This document shows positions 20,222 to 31,600 of a DNA stretch of 64,000 nt, in pieces. This stretch comes from Datisca glomerata (Eukaryota; Streptophyta; Magnoliopsida; Cucurbitales; Datiscaceae): positions 1-64,000 of the forward strand of contig QANY01008913.1 of the NCBI GenBank assembly GCA_003255025.1, written 5' to 3'. The notes under the pieces are model-generated. The model made no database searches. It had not been told where the DNA came from and was given only the letters and a program-made list of their open reading frames with translations. The first letter of the stretch is position 1. Each line of letters opens with the position of its first letter. A program made the position numbers and the translations under genes.

Positions 20222-21934
20222 AAAGTCTTTTTTGAAGAACGCTTTGATGGTATATTTCACTCACTTTCTTAAATTCTCTGTGAAATGATTCGATTCGCTT
20301 TTTAGATCATATAGTAGATCTGCTATATGCTTCCATTTAGCTGGTTAGGTTTCTTAAGGTTATGTTTCTTGTCAGTTAGAGTTGAATTTGGTTGATTATG
20401 GTGGATCGGCGACCAATACGAATATGCTTTGCGTATGATAGTTTAAACATTATAATTTGTTTCATGTTTGCTTTATAAATTATGTATTTTCTTTATTGTT
20501 CTGATCCTTAATGGAAATTTACCAAAATGTGTCGCTACCTTTGTGCTCTAGTTCTCTCTGCGTTTCTAGCCCTTTAACTTTGATAGCATTGGATGGAAGA
20601 AATTTATCTTAAAATTTTATCTGAATATGATCAGCATTGTTGGCTTAAAGGGATCAATGCCTAGCATATGAATTTTCTCTTGGATTTGCCTCTTGAAATT
20701 AAAAACTAAAAGCTTCTTTTTCTTGGAAGAAATGTCTTGAAATTTGTTTTCTTAATTGTGTGATCTCTAAAATTAAATTATAGTTCATCGGGTAAAATCT
20801 ATGATACAAGAGCAGCCTCTTCCGTTTTCGTCTCTTTATTTTTCTCCCTATTTATCTTTCTATTTCAATTTTCTCTTTGTCTTGCCCAACCCTTCCAACC
20901 CAACAATGGAAATCATGAAAATTATTTGGGTTTCTTGCATTTTTAATTTGGCGGTGATCTCCCCTGTAATTTGGGTTTCTTACATTTTTATCTGAAGAGA
21001 AATTTTGTTTGGCTGTTAGTCTTCGTTTGGCTGCATTATTGTGCATCTGTTGATTTTTTCTTTTCCTATGTGTTATTGATTGTTTTAATTGTGTTTGCAT
21101 CAATCACTTTTCTATGAAATAATTTTTAGTATATTAATTATTGTTATGATTGAATGGATTAGTTTAAATTTACTATTATATAACATGAATTAGATAATTT
21201 ATTTTATAGTTGAAAATGTAAAATAACATGTTAATGAGTTTCAAATAAGCTTTTACGGATCAAATCATGGTAAACAGTTTTACAATCTAGTACCATGATG
21301 TACCAAACATTGTATAAGTGTTACAGTTTTTAACTAATACAGCACCAAACACTGGACAATATTATTTAATCTAGTACATTACAGTACAGTTTAACAGATT
21401 TAGTACAGTACTATCCAGTACTATCATGACTGCCAAACGAGCCCTATATGATAATTATTCAAGATGGATGGGAAGTCGGTAGGTTAAATCTAACTGGAAG
21501 AAAGATAAGAACACAGTTGGGGAGTGGAACCACACCTCTGGCAAATGGCACGGTGATCCTAATGACAAGGTGCATTTTCTAAACCTTGCATTAATTTATG
21601 TTAATACGATGTTATATTTTATCGATTTTACTTGCTAAGGGTATTGACTGGGCTAATGCTTTATGATAAAATATGAAGAATTAACTACTTGAAGTTATTG
21701 GCTTAATGCTAAGTATCATTGCCATATGTTATCTATTACAGGTATCTGAACAAGTGAAGATTACAAGTTCTATGCTATTTCGGTTGAGTTCCCTGAGTTC
21801 AGTAATAAGGATAATACACTTGTCTTCCAATTTTCCGTGAAGCATGAACAGGACCTTGACTATGGTGGTGGCTACATGAAGTTGCTCAGTGGTGAAGTTG
21901 ATCAGAAGAAAATTGGTGGGGATACCCCATACAG
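20222..21934 (+). pseudogene. Captured calreticulin gene segment (end of exon 1 to exon 3)
   Basis: Three pieces match plant calreticulin, the ER lectin chaperone and calcium store, in the right order with intact splice sites. The end of exon 1 (20222-20249) encodes VFFEERFD before a GT donor. Exon 2 (21464-21569) includes SNWKKDKNT and GEWNHTSGKWHGDPNDK. Exon 3 (21742-21934) includes [19 protein letters not shown] and [16 protein letters not shown]. Introns of 1,214 and 172 bases are retained, so genomic DNA was captured. It is dead: exon 2 has a one-base deletion near 21475 and a Trp-to-TAG change, and exon 3 has Gln-to-TGA near its start. The signal peptide start, P-domain, C-domain and HDEL end are absent. 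A 20-base piece of exon 1 is repeated just upstream (about 20193-20215). Confidence 0.88.
21240..21450. mobile_element. Possible MITE fragment inside captured calreticulin intron 1
   Basis: The stretch ends in TGCCAAACGAGCCC at about 21431-21444, whose reverse complement GGGCTCGTTTGGCA looks like the terminal motif of many plant hAT or PIF/Harbinger-type MITEs. It contains repeated TAGTAC and ACAGTACAG motifs. The opposite end was not found. Confidence 0.35.
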
Positions 21935-22802
21935 GTACATGACGAACTTGTACAAAATAACTTTTTAAATGTGATTTGAATTGTTCCGATCGTTATTGAT
22001 TCTGAATTGTGAAAAAATTATTTTCCTTTATTCAACTTTGCTTGTTGTTTTCAACCGTGCAAATTAGAATTTTGTCTCTATTTATATTAAAATGGGTTGC
22101 TTTCTTGCACCTTTTTACCTTTCCATGATAATTTTTTTAAAAAACAATTTGGACATTAGATGACGGGGAATTCCCATCATCTAAATACTTTTGGTGGCAC
22201 CTATGATTATGGGGATTCCCCGTCATCTAATTGGTTTTTGCGACACCCTATTTATGATTGTTTTTGTTGAAAAATAGTAACTATGATAGTCCAATAGATG
22301 GCGGTAGTCAACCATCATTATAGAGTTATAATGGCAGGTTTTCACCATCATTTAAGACCAAAATTGTAGTAGTGTTTCATGATGCGAAACATCATATTTA
22401 GAAATCTATTAGAAATAGATGTTAATCACTAAAAGATGAAAATATATACGAAATATTATTTAAAAGTACGATACAATTTAAATTTGGTGAATAATATACA
22501 ATACTTAAATAATCATATACGATATTAAGCACGTGTTAAACATTATCATTTGAAAATTTTAGCCAAAAAAATACTTTTTCCTCATCATTCAGATATAAAC
22601 AACATATGCGGTAGGGGTGTAAGTAAAACCAACCAGACTGCCCGAACCAGACTGAACCGATGTGGTTCGACCGGTTTTTACACTTCTAGCAGTTGATTCG
22701 GTTATTCAAGTTAAAAATAAGCTCGGTTCGGTTTGGTGTGCGGTTTTTGTGAAAAACCCACACCGAACCGCACTATATATATACCTTTACATTTAACCTA
22801 AT

Positions 22803-22955
22803 TTTCCCTTCTCCTCACTCTCGCCTCGCTCGACGCTCTCCCCTTCTCCTTAGTCTTTAGCTCACAACTCGTTGTTTAGATCTCCCCTTCTCCTCAGTCC
22901 TCAGCTCACAACTCGCTGTCTAGCTCTCCCCTTCTCCTCAATTCTCAACTCACAA
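22803..22955 (+). repeat. Three imperfect tandem copies of a CT-rich 55-60 base unit
   Basis: Each unit contains CTCCCCTTCTCCT and CTCACAACTCG-type motifs. It lies between the hAT left end and the transposase start, where the leader of the transposase transcript is expected. Confidence 0.7.
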
Positions 22956-23651
22956 CTTGACAGCTCGATTCGAGAAACGAGAGCTCGACTGCTCAACGAC
23001 GAAGGGGAGACCCTGTTTGCTTGATTGCTCGACGGTAAAGGGAAGATCTGGTTGCTCGATGACTCAGGCGAGATCTATTTGTTGTTGCTCGACTCTGGCG
23101 AGACATGTTTGCTGTTGCTCGACGATGACTCAGGCGAGATCTGGTCTCTCTCTCTCTCTATCTTCCATATTTTTTTATCTGCACTATTATTTTTTAGATC
23201 TACACAATTTTTTTTAGATTTGCATTATTATATTATTAGTTGTTCAAATTATGTGACTTTTCCTTTCCTATTAGATTATTAGTTTATTATTTGTTCAGAT
23301 TATTAGTTCAAATTATTATTAGATCTGGATTATTAGATTTTTTAGATCTACACTTTTCCTTTCCTATTTCAAGGTCTGAGCCCTAAGTTGAAATATATGA
23401 CTCCTCTAGAGCTAAAAAACTATGATTAGTATGCAAGTTGCTCGATTGGTGGAGCCATTTTCTAACTCTAATAAATTAGGTCATTATCTTATATTTCACT
23501 AGCTTATTAAGATGTCTGCTTGTTTTGTCTGAATTTATTGGGATGACTCCTTATTTTGTCAAAAATTATTAGGATGTCTGTTTGTATGACTATATAGTTT
23601 AGAAATTAAGTTTTATTTGAGTTAATGAGTCTCCGTTAATGATTTTTTTAG

Positions 23652-24320
23652 ATGGGAAAATCGAAGGCGGGAAAATCGGTCTTTAGTTCAAAGTCGCTTG
23701 AATTGTCACTGAGACCCTCAACAGTGGATAAGAGAAAATTATCTTAGGAGCCTTCAATTGTTTGGGATTCATTTACTAAGAATGAACCTGATGAAAAAGG
23801 TAATCTAACATCCACATGTGATTATTGCAAACAAGTTATCAAATCTTATCCTAGACACAATGGGACCTCAAGTATGTTAGGACACTTGGATATATGCAAA
23901 AAGAATCCTAATAGGTTTCTTGATCCTAAACAAAAGACTTTAGATTTTGAAATTAAGGAGGTTGGTGGTTCACAAACTTTTAATTTGGTTGCCACTAGTT
24001 ATAGTGAGGATAGATGTAGAAAGGCACCTGTAAAGTTCATTATCCAAATTGAGCTACCATTTAGAGTTGTTGAGGCTGATTTATTTCATGACTATAGCTA
24101 TGCTTTGCAACCTAAATTTAATGTTTCATCACGGGTTACGACTGCTAAAGATTGTTTACAAGATTGGTTTCGATTTTCACAAATCGACATTGTTGAACCA
24201 CTTGAGGATAATGAAAAATTGAATAAAGGTATCTCATTTTATATTTTAGTTTTTATTATGTTAAATTTTATTTGTGCTATTAATCTTAATGTATTTTTTT
24301 TGTTTGTTCTTTAGAGTTGG
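23652..24320 (+). pseudogene. hAT transposase, N-terminal part with BED zinc finger
   Basis: From the ATG at 23652 the frame encodes a basic leader, then a BED-type zinc finger (TCDYCKQVI with a following GHLDIC pair) and the start of the hAT transposase region. The BED finger binds the transposon ends. A TAG at 23745-23747 interrupts the frame once. After about 190 codons the match ends at a possible donor (AAG|GT at 24229). The catalytic RNase H-like core and the C-terminal dimerisation domain are missing. The gene lies inside the hAT ends at 22612 and 27455, in the expected orientation. Confidence 0.75.
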
Positions 24321-25247
24321 TGACTAAACAGGAGTCTATAATCGTAATAGTGGAGGACGATGCCGAGTAATATGACATCATGTGATGGGTGAAACTAATT
24401 GTGATCATAATATTTGGTCGTAAGTATCTCACTTAATCATTTTTATGTTTATCATAGATTAATCTCAACCTGAATGTGGCTTACGATTTATGAACATGCG
24501 ATGTTAATTGTGGAATGATGATTTGAAAGTCAAGGTAGGAGCTCTGATTGTACAGTTGATTAGTTTGGAAGTAATAGCTTCAACTCGTGGAATGTAGCAA
24601 CATGCATGCGACGATTAAAAAAATTTATTTTTTTAAGGAAAAAAATTTGGAGTCATCACCAATCATTTTAAGGTATGATTGGTCACCCAATTTTAAGATG
24701 AAAATTTTTGGTCCACGAAAACTCAAAGTTGGTTTGGGAGTCGTTTGTGTGTGGGGAAGATATTAGCACCCCACAACACCCATTATAAAATGGTTATCAA
24801 ATTTAATCAAATGCTATCCAATTTTTATTTTAAGGCAAATGTTAAAGAGATTCATTTTTGAATGTCCCATTTGATGCATTTTGTATCATAGAAATGAACA
24901 AAATAAATTACTTTTAATGGGTGGTTCAAAGACCATTGAAAAAAATTATTTTTTTGTATTCTTATAATTTTTTAAATCAAAACATTATTAGAGTTATTCT
25001 CGGTATCCCAAGAATAACTCCTCACCTCAGTAGTTCGAGAAGTTTGGTATCCCAAAAATCTCAAAGTCCATCGTCGGCTTTTTTTAGTGAAAATTAAATA
25101 ATAGAAGTAACAAAATTTAAATCTAATTATTAAAATTATAATCCACACATACATGAACATTAATTATAATAATAAGAGAATAATGCAAGAATCGCATTAT
25201 AAGCATGACGATATAAGAATGCTAAATAAATAAACATGTAAAGGAAA

Positions 25248-25341
25248 NNNNNNNNNNNNNNNNNNNNNNNNNNNNNNNNNNNNNNNNNNNNNNNNNNNNN
25301 NNNNNNNNNNNNNNNNNNNNNNNNNNNNNNNNNNNNNNNNN
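25248..25341. other. Assembly gap (94 N)
   Basis: A run of N; the sequence on its right resumes in a TAATA-type low-complexity stretch, which probably caused the gap. Confidence 0.99.
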
Positions 25342-25859
25342 TTTTTTAATTTAATATAATATAATATAATATAATAATATTATTATTATTAAATAAATAA
25401 ATAAATTGAAAAAATTATGAAAAATAAACAATATATTTTTTTAACATAAATATGTCTATTTTTTTTACTACTTAGTCTACTAATTATCATTTTTCTTTCA
25501 TTCCCTCATTAGTCATTGTTAATCAAATAGCAAAATGGATGATCATGGATGATAATTAATTCAAACAAATGTCACAAAATGATGAACATAATAATTTAAA
25601 AAGAAAAGACTTGTAGGAAAATTGAAAATTTCACAACTTAGATATTTGCATAATCTTGTATAGAGGTTTTACTCTCTATTTTATGCATTGTTATGTGTGA
25701 GAAATTATCCTAGGGGGTCTTTGCATCAAATGTACACTTTCAATCCATTAAAAAGGTTGATTCACATTTGATTAATTTTTCCACATCTCAAAAGCTTTAT
25801 CATCATCCTCATTATTTGAGTTGATGACAAAGACATCTCAATATCCAACCTGTAAAGAA

Positions 25860-26085
25860 ATCTGCTTCTCTTATGCTTTGTGTAAGACGGAGAGCTAGGG
25901 ATATGAAGAAGATGAAAATGTGTGAAAGCCAACTTTTTTTTGAAGTGGGGATAACTTTTCTTTTCATTGTAGGGTACATTTTCTTTACCGTACGGTAGAT
26001 TAAGAATCATTTGATCATTTCATTTTTTTACTACTTTGAGATCATTTATTGTGACCCCCAATAAATTATCAAAAGTCTTTCTTTA
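25860..26085 (-). repeat. 226-base block shared with 28139-28366
   Basis: This part of the solo LTR is nearly identical to 28139-28366, in the same orientation, over about 226 bases including the TACCGTACGGTA palindrome. Sequences on both sides differ. On the minus strand it includes the first part of the reading frame described at 27800-28258. Confidence 0.85.
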
Positions 26086-27463
26086 AATCACATCTCTTTC
26101 TCACTCCAACCCCTCTCTTTCTCACTCTAAAAAAATGACTTCCCCTTTTTTTACTCCAAAGAGATCTCCTCTTAAGTGAAGACTTCATTCCTATTTATAG
26201 TCAAAATTAGGGTTTGCCTTTTTTACTTTTAGTCTTTTTTTCAATTTTTATTTTTAGTCCTTTTTTTTTAATTTTTACTTTTTAGTCTTTGGACCACTTT
26301 TCTTATTTTATTATTGGATTAGTCTTCAAATTATACATATAGTCTTGGATTATTATATGAGCCAAAATATAAAGCATGTATATTTCATGTATTAGATCGG
26401 ATAAAATACGGTATCTACATGGAACTAGTAGCTTTAATAAGTAGTTTTGTCATTTATATTTGAGGAAGTCTACTGCACAACTAAGTATACTTATATTTGA
26501 CTTATTTGTTAGCTTACATATTTATATATGCAAAGGGTGCAATTTCATTTCTATAAGTATCTCACTTAATCATTTTTATGTTTATCATGGATTAATCTGA
26601 ACCTGAATATGGCTTATGATTTATGAACATGTGAGGTTAATTGTGGAATAATGATTTGAAAGTGAAGGTAGGAGCTCTGATTGTACAGTTGATTAGTTTG
26701 GAAGTAGTAGCTTCAATTTGTCCATGAATATTATCTTTTTCAATAAATGAATCTCATTTTATTCTCAAATGTTGGATTTCTTTCATGGCATTCACATTCT
26801 TATCAGTGAAATGTTGGATTTCTTTAGAAGTTATTAAGAATCATTGAGATAGAACAAAAGCTTCATAGGTGATGACCATACTGATAAGTTGTTTTATCAT
26901 TTATATTTGAGAAAGTCTACTACACAACTAAGTATACTTATATTTGGTTTACATATTTATATAGGCAAATGGGGAAATTCAAACAGGATCGAGGAAAGTA
27001 AATGTTACTGCTTGTGTTTCTATTCTATCATATTTTTAAGTCGTAGTTGTGTAATTTTATGCAATGGTTAAGTGTATTAGAAATAGTATTTGTAAGTGTA
27101 TTTTTTCTAAGTCCGAGTTATGTAATAATTTTATAATTCTGAGATCTTGAATTTAAAAATAGCATCTTGTAAGAGTATTTTTCTGATCCTATTATCTTCA
27201 GTTTCAGTATAATCATGTGTTTTTTTATATATTTTTTCTGGATAGAAAATGGTTTGATTTTTCCTCTTTTTTATATATTTTTTTCCTGGCAGTTAAAAAC
27301 TGTAAAACTGAAACGAACCCAACCGGTTTAGACAATTCGATCTGGTTCAGTTTGCATTAAACCGACAGTTCGGTTCGATTCTAATATTTGAAAAATAATA
27401 TTTACGGTCTGGCTCCAAAAATACTTCTATATGAACTGAATCGATTACACAGCTAATATGTGA

Positions 27464-27799
27464 CGACGAACCCAAGAAAAAGAGTGGAAGTTATCAGCTG
27501 TAACCACAACTATTATAAAACTCTTTCTCTTAAGGTGGCCATGAGTCAGCATAACTACACGTGTTGAATAGGTTCCGTCTTTATTAGTTTTCAACAGCTC
27601 TTCACGGCTCCACGTCAACGCTAGTCAACATCAAGCTACAGCCACCAAATACTTTAGTATGAAATGACGACTGAGAACTGGACATGGTCTCAATATATAA
27701 AGGCCCCCATATAAAGTCGGTTTAGTTCTAAAGAGAAGCTTCTAATGAAGCTCTCAACTTTGATATTTTAATGTATAATGAGTTACGTCCAGTATGTTA
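27464..27799 (+). promoter_or_regulatory. Promoter-like segment without an evident gene
   Basis: A good plant TATA box (TATATAAA at 27694-27701, followed by GGCCCCC) is preceded by ACACGTGT and two GTCAAC motifs. No coding sequence follows on the plus strand. It may be the promoter of a lost gene next to the hAT insertion. Confidence 0.3.
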
Positions 27800-28258
27800 T
27801 CACTCATTTTCATAGATGGGTTCAGATCGTGTTTCATTTATGATTAACAATATCATTTCATTCTGGTCAGAACATTTCGGTTCCGACAATGAAACGAAAC
27901 TATTAAGGTGGATGAAATTTTTTAAAATCATTAAGTTTCGCTTAGAATGAGTGAAACATAAAAGATGAGGAAATAACATGTTGAGCTTTGGCTCATTTTC
28001 AGGCCAAATTTTCAGCCCGAGAGTGCAACACCCAAGGCTAAAGTCCAAGTCCAAACCCTTTTTTCTTACTTTCTTCTTCGTTATCTCTTCGATGTAATCA
28101 CGGACTGCCCTGCCTGGGAGCCACTTTCTTTTCTTCATTTCTGCTTCTCTTATGCTCTGTGTAAGAGGGAGAGCCAGGGATATGAAGAAGATGAAAATGT
28201 GTGAAAGCCAACTTTTTTTTGAAGTGGGGATAACTTTTCTTTTCATTGTAGGGTACAT
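27800..28258 (-). CDS. Unrecognised reading frame of 152 codons
   Basis: The minus strand is open for 152 codons from the ATG at 28258. The N-terminus is basic and then hydrophobic (residues about 17-34, HIFIFFISLALPLTQS), like a signal peptide or anchor. A lysine-rich middle follows. I recognise no domain. Its first 40 codons lie in a block also present in the solo LTR at 25860-26085, where the continuation is different. It could be LTR-derived sequence or a chance frame in AT-rich DNA; there is no supporting splice or codon evidence. Confidence 0.2.
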   Translation of the reverse strand: MYPTMKRKVIPTSKKSWLSHIFIFFISLALPLTQSIREAEMKKRKWLPGRAVRDYIEEITKKKVRKKGLDLDFSLGCCTLGLKIWPENEPKLNMLFPHLLCFTHSKRNLMILKNFIHLNSFVSLSEPKCSDQNEMILLIINETRSEPIYENE

Positions 28259-28366
28259 TTTCTTTACCGTACGGTAGATTAAGAATCATTTGATCATTTC
28301 ATTTTTTTTACTACTTTGAGATCATTTATTGTGACCCCCCAATAAATTATCAAAAGTCTTTCTTAC

Positions 28367-29299
28367 CCATAAGTACGGTACATGATAAGTACCATAGTAT
28401 AACCCTTTCTATTTTGTTTATTATCTAACGTAAGTTTTAAAATTAATAATAACATTTTAAATTGTTCTAATCCTCTACTTTTTACTTAAATTTAAAATTA
28501 ATAATATAAAATTTTCACTCAATTCTCAAAATATATCTATTCTACTTTTTTTAATTCTTATAAATTAGTTCATTTTTAATACATGCATTATAGTATAACA
28601 TAATATATGTATATATGTGTGTATGTTCTTTTACTAATGAGTTAAATAATTATTTTTAGGAACTTAAGCCATAATAAATTTAAAATTGTATTTGAGTACG
28701 CTAAGAATATAGAAAAATTATTAAAAGTATTATTAAATGTGATTGTAGCTTAAAAATATATTTTTGATCATCTTGCTAGAACTTATCATAAATTCATGCA
28801 CATAAACGGTTATTGTCATTTAATATGATGTTTGTTGAATTTTAATGATACTTATTTATTATTTGTAAGTTATAAACTATTGATTCAATTTTTTCTTAGT
28901 TATATTATATATAATAAATTTTATAATATTATTTTAGATGACCGAATTGTTTTTCTAAAACGGAACACCGGAATACCAAAATATCTGAAATGTTACATTT
29001 TTTCAAAAAATCAAAATAACCATCGAAACAGAGTTGACTACTATGATTTCGTCAGGATTTCATCGTTTGAATGTTAAAAAAAGATCGAGATTGGTGGTTT
29101 AGATTATTAATTAAGTGTACATTTAGTTAATTAATTAGACAATATAGATAAAAATGAGATATACAATCAAGAAACGTATTGTAACATTCTTTAACATTGT
29201 TAGTTTTACTAAGATTTAACCATACTCTTGATTCGCAACGAAAACTTATTCTTGATTTGTAATGGAAACTTATTGGAGAGATTGTTGAGTTTTTTTTTA
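28367..29299. other. AT-rich spacer without recognised genes
   Basis: No convincing frame, RNA gene or terminal repeat. The 81-codon frame at 28832-29077 is AT-driven and not called. Confidence 0.6.
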
Positions 29300-30130
29300 T
29301 TGGAGAAATTTCAAAGATTTTCTGAGGGAAAATGAAAATTCAAACTTGCAATAGATCAATGAAAACTTCAAACTTTCAAAAATTTTAGTTTACTATTTAA
29401 GATAATAAATAATTAATAAAGAAAGATATGTTATTCGTTTCTTGTATATGTAAGTTGAGATCATCTCTTGTTTATTAGTGGAAAATTTTTCGTTAGCAGA
29501 GGAAAGTATCAAAATTTGAAGGATAAATAATGGCTTTAAAAAATTTCAATACTTTTCAATAATATCGTGATAACATAATCAATTGAGAAAAATTGTAAGC
29601 TCTATAGCCTGTATAGATTTGTATCATCTCTTGTTTAAAAGAATATGAGAGCTACTTTTTTCGTAGAGCTGAAACGTTAATATTGTATTTGACGTTTCGG
29701 ATGTTAACATTTAATAGCTTTCTGGGGAATGAAAGATTTGATTCGTTAAAAGCAAAATCAATTGTTCAGATAAAAACAATTCTCTTGTAAAGGAGATGAT
29801 TTCAAACCGCTCTTTGTTGTTGGTTCAATCAATCAATAAAAAAATATAATGTTAGTTAATGAGATGTGTCACACGTACATTTTAATTAATAAGATGATAG
29901 TTCAAAGTCTAAGAGTATGTGGTCATTTAATCAAGAAGATGATATTCAAGTCCAAAAATTTAGTTGATATGGATAAACATGAACAATTAATTTAGTATCC
30001 TAAAATTTAAATTTAAGATGAGAAATTTCAAATAATTTAAATTTAAGATGAGAAATTTCAAATAATTTAAATTTAAGATGAGAAATTTCAAATTTGATAT
30101 GAAATCTAATTATACAAATATAGAAATTGT
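29300..30130 (+). repeat. Dispersed repeat R, copy 1 (others at 40090-40739 and 41755-42617)
   Basis: About 830 bases of non-coding sequence recur twice downstream of the FBP7 gene in the same orientation. Shared landmarks are AGATATGTTATTCGTTTCTT, CATAATCAATTGAGAAAAA, and ATGAGATGTGTCACAC. This copy carries an extra minisatellite (30003-30093). No open frame or clear terminal repeats; the class is unknown. Confidence 0.8.
30003..30093 (+). repeat. 30-base minisatellite, three copies
   Basis: Three nearly perfect copies of a unit containing AATTTAAGATGAGAAATTTC. Repeat copy 3 has the unit once (near 42538), so the expansion is specific to this copy. Confidence 0.9.
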
Positions 30131-30746
30131 GGACTTGGTTGTATGATTGTTATTCATCCAATTCATATTGACATGATTTATTTATTTCTTTAGATTATTT
30201 AATATTTATGGATGGAGAATCGTGCGATAAAAAAAAGAGAATAGTAAAGAGAATGAATGGAGAAAAATGATAAACCAACAAAATATATACCTAACACTGT
30301 TTTCGACGGTAAAGGATTTTTTCTGTAAATCATAATTCAAGTTCTAACCATAGTGTTAATATAATATATTTTTTAGTCAAACAGATGAAGTTGTCATTAA
30401 AAACAAAATATAAATTAATAAGATTATGACGTTCGCATCTCATCTCTTATTGTGATTCATTACCTAAATAAAAACAAACTTGATCCTGTTAACTGAGTTA
30501 TCACAGATGATGAAAGTTTTGAGTGAATAATTTGTTTGAAAAAACAATATTAGGTAATTTTGAATAAAAAACTGCGGTTAAGATAAACATCTGTTAATTT
30601 ATCATTTTGTTTTATTTCTTATTATTCTTTAAAAAAATCTCTCATTTTTCTTGTCCGCCCAGTTCCATTATCCAACTTCCAAATTAGCTAAAGTATTAAA
30701 AGTTGGAACATTTATCCTAACACCATGTTGGATCTTATATTATCTT

Positions 30747-30915
30747 TAAGAGTGTGCACAGTTCAGTTCGGTTGATTAGTAAAGGATTTTTGTAATTAAA
30801 CTGAATTTATCGTTTACCTCAATACTGAATCGAACCAACGCAACTGAAAGAACCGGACGAATGAAACCAGAGTAATCAGTTCGGTTTAATTACTTGTAAC
30901 CGGTTCAATTACAAT
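30747..30915 (+). mobile_element. hAT end fragment
   Basis: It starts TAAGAGTGTGCACAGTTC, similar to the left end at 22612, and is rich in AACCGG/GGTTCGGTT motifs (for example AACCGGTTCAATT near 30898). No opposite end was found before the TA microsatellite at 31057. A remnant. Confidence 0.45.
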
Positions 30916-31052
30916 TATAAAACTTACAAAAAAATAAAAATAATTAAATTAAAAACTTCAACAGTCAACTCAATTGCTATATATCTAATTAATAAATCAT
31001 GTCTAATTTTTAATAATATATATCTAATTTATTAAGTTTTTAATAGTTTGTG

Positions 31053-31094
<42 letters not shown>

Positions 31095-31439
31095 GATGTA
31101 CTTTGTATCTCAAGAGTATTTATTAAGGGTTGTTATATCATTTAAATTGGCGTATATTTTACTTCTGAGACTGAGTTAACTGGTGTTATCCATGTAGTAG
31201 GACAGAAGACTTATTGCGATGCCCGCGGACCAATTTACGATGTATCACTACAACTAGCATAGCAGCCTTCGGAAAAGGCTCTAAAGCCCCTACTCCTAAG
31301 TTGGAGCAAGAAGCAAGGGATTGAGCGCAGTAGGTCTTTTATACTTCACTTTCTGGATGGACGTAGTTATGGTTGAAAAGTGATTTTGTTTATGTGGTGA
31401 CTATTGTTTGTTCTAGATATTTGAAAGTCCCTTAGCGTT

Positions 31440-31600
31440 AACGTACTGCTTCAGATAGATATTTAAATTCAATCGATCATATGAATTTTGTTGTCACTCG
31501 TATTTGTTAGGAGGGGTAACCGAGTTGCAAATTGTTTAACGTCTAGAGTCTCTAGTATAGCTATTCCAACTGGATGATGGAACATTTCAAATTTTTGTTC
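31440..31600 (+). pseudogene. Possible LINE ORF2 C-terminal scrap
   Basis: One frame around 31519-31562 reads NRVANCLTSRVSS, like the RNase H-type tail of plant LINE polyproteins. The match is short and frameshifted, so the call is weak. Confidence 0.3.

Larger units (their letters stand above)
17620..22374 (+). mobile_element. CACTA (En/Spm) transposon, 4,755 bases, non-autonomous, carrying host gene sequence
   Basis: The left end is CACTACTACAAAC at 17620 and the right end TTTGTAGTAGTG-like (AATTGTAGTAGTG, ending 22374), so the two ends are inverted copies. They are flanked by a 3-base target duplication TTT at 17617-17619 and 22375-22377, the correct length for CACTA. The first 200 bases hold many copies of ATGACAG/CTGTCAT, and the right subterminal part holds ATGACGG/CCGTCAT motifs, including a long inverted pair at 22157-22232. 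No transposase was recognised inside, so it depends on another element. The interior contains calreticulin gene sequence (20222-21934) and other spliced-looking DNA of unknown origin. Strand is arbitrary. Confidence 0.85.
24593..26419 (+). mobile_element. Solo LTR inside the hAT element
   Basis: The sequence begins TGTAGCAACATG and ends GGTATCTACA, that is TG...CA, and is flanked by the 5-base target duplication TGGAA (24588-24592 and 26420-26424). Its 5' part contains the GGAGTCATCACC and TATTAGCACCCCACAACACCC motifs that I associate with long LTRs of plant gypsy elements. Only one LTR is present and no gag-pol is seen, so internal recombination has probably left a solo LTR. The unsequenced gap at 25248-25341 lies inside, so a small internal region cannot be fully excluded. 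Confidence 0.7.
24421..26980 (+). repeat. Tandem duplication within the hAT element (units D-E)
   Basis: Bases 24421-24587 recur at 26553-26718 (D), and 26425-26548 recur at about 26880-26975 (E). The order D1, solo LTR, E1, D2, E2 shows a tandem duplication of one D-E unit of roughly 430 bases. The LTR later inserted into the first unit. Confidence 0.7.
22612..27455 (+). mobile_element. hAT transposon with nested insertions
   Basis: The left end TAGGGGTGTAAG (22612) and right end CGATTACACAGCTA (ending 27455) are imperfect inverted repeats, matching at about 11 of 14 positions. They are flanked by an 8-base target duplication with two differences (ATATGCGG at 22604-22611, ATATGTGA at 27456-27463). 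Both subterminal zones are rich in AACCGAACC/GGTTCGGTT motifs, typical of plant hAT elements. Inside lie a BED zinc-finger transposase relic, a solo LTR of another element and local duplications, so this copy is old and immobile by itself. Confidence 0.75.

Noticed and set aside
22957..23282. Overlapping plus frames of 85-86 codons rich in Cys, Leu and Ser
   Set aside because: They come from the tandem CT-rich leader of the hAT transposase gene and show no domain.
27302..27560. Separate small genes at 57302-57560-type frames considered independent of the LINE
   Set aside because: The frames meant here lie at 57302-57560 on the minus strand and fit the order of the LINE reverse transcriptase relic; nothing separate is supported, and the interval given here holds only the hAT right end and flank.
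28832..29077. 81-codon plus frame in AT-rich spacer
   Set aside because: Composition-driven, no domain, no promoter or splice context.
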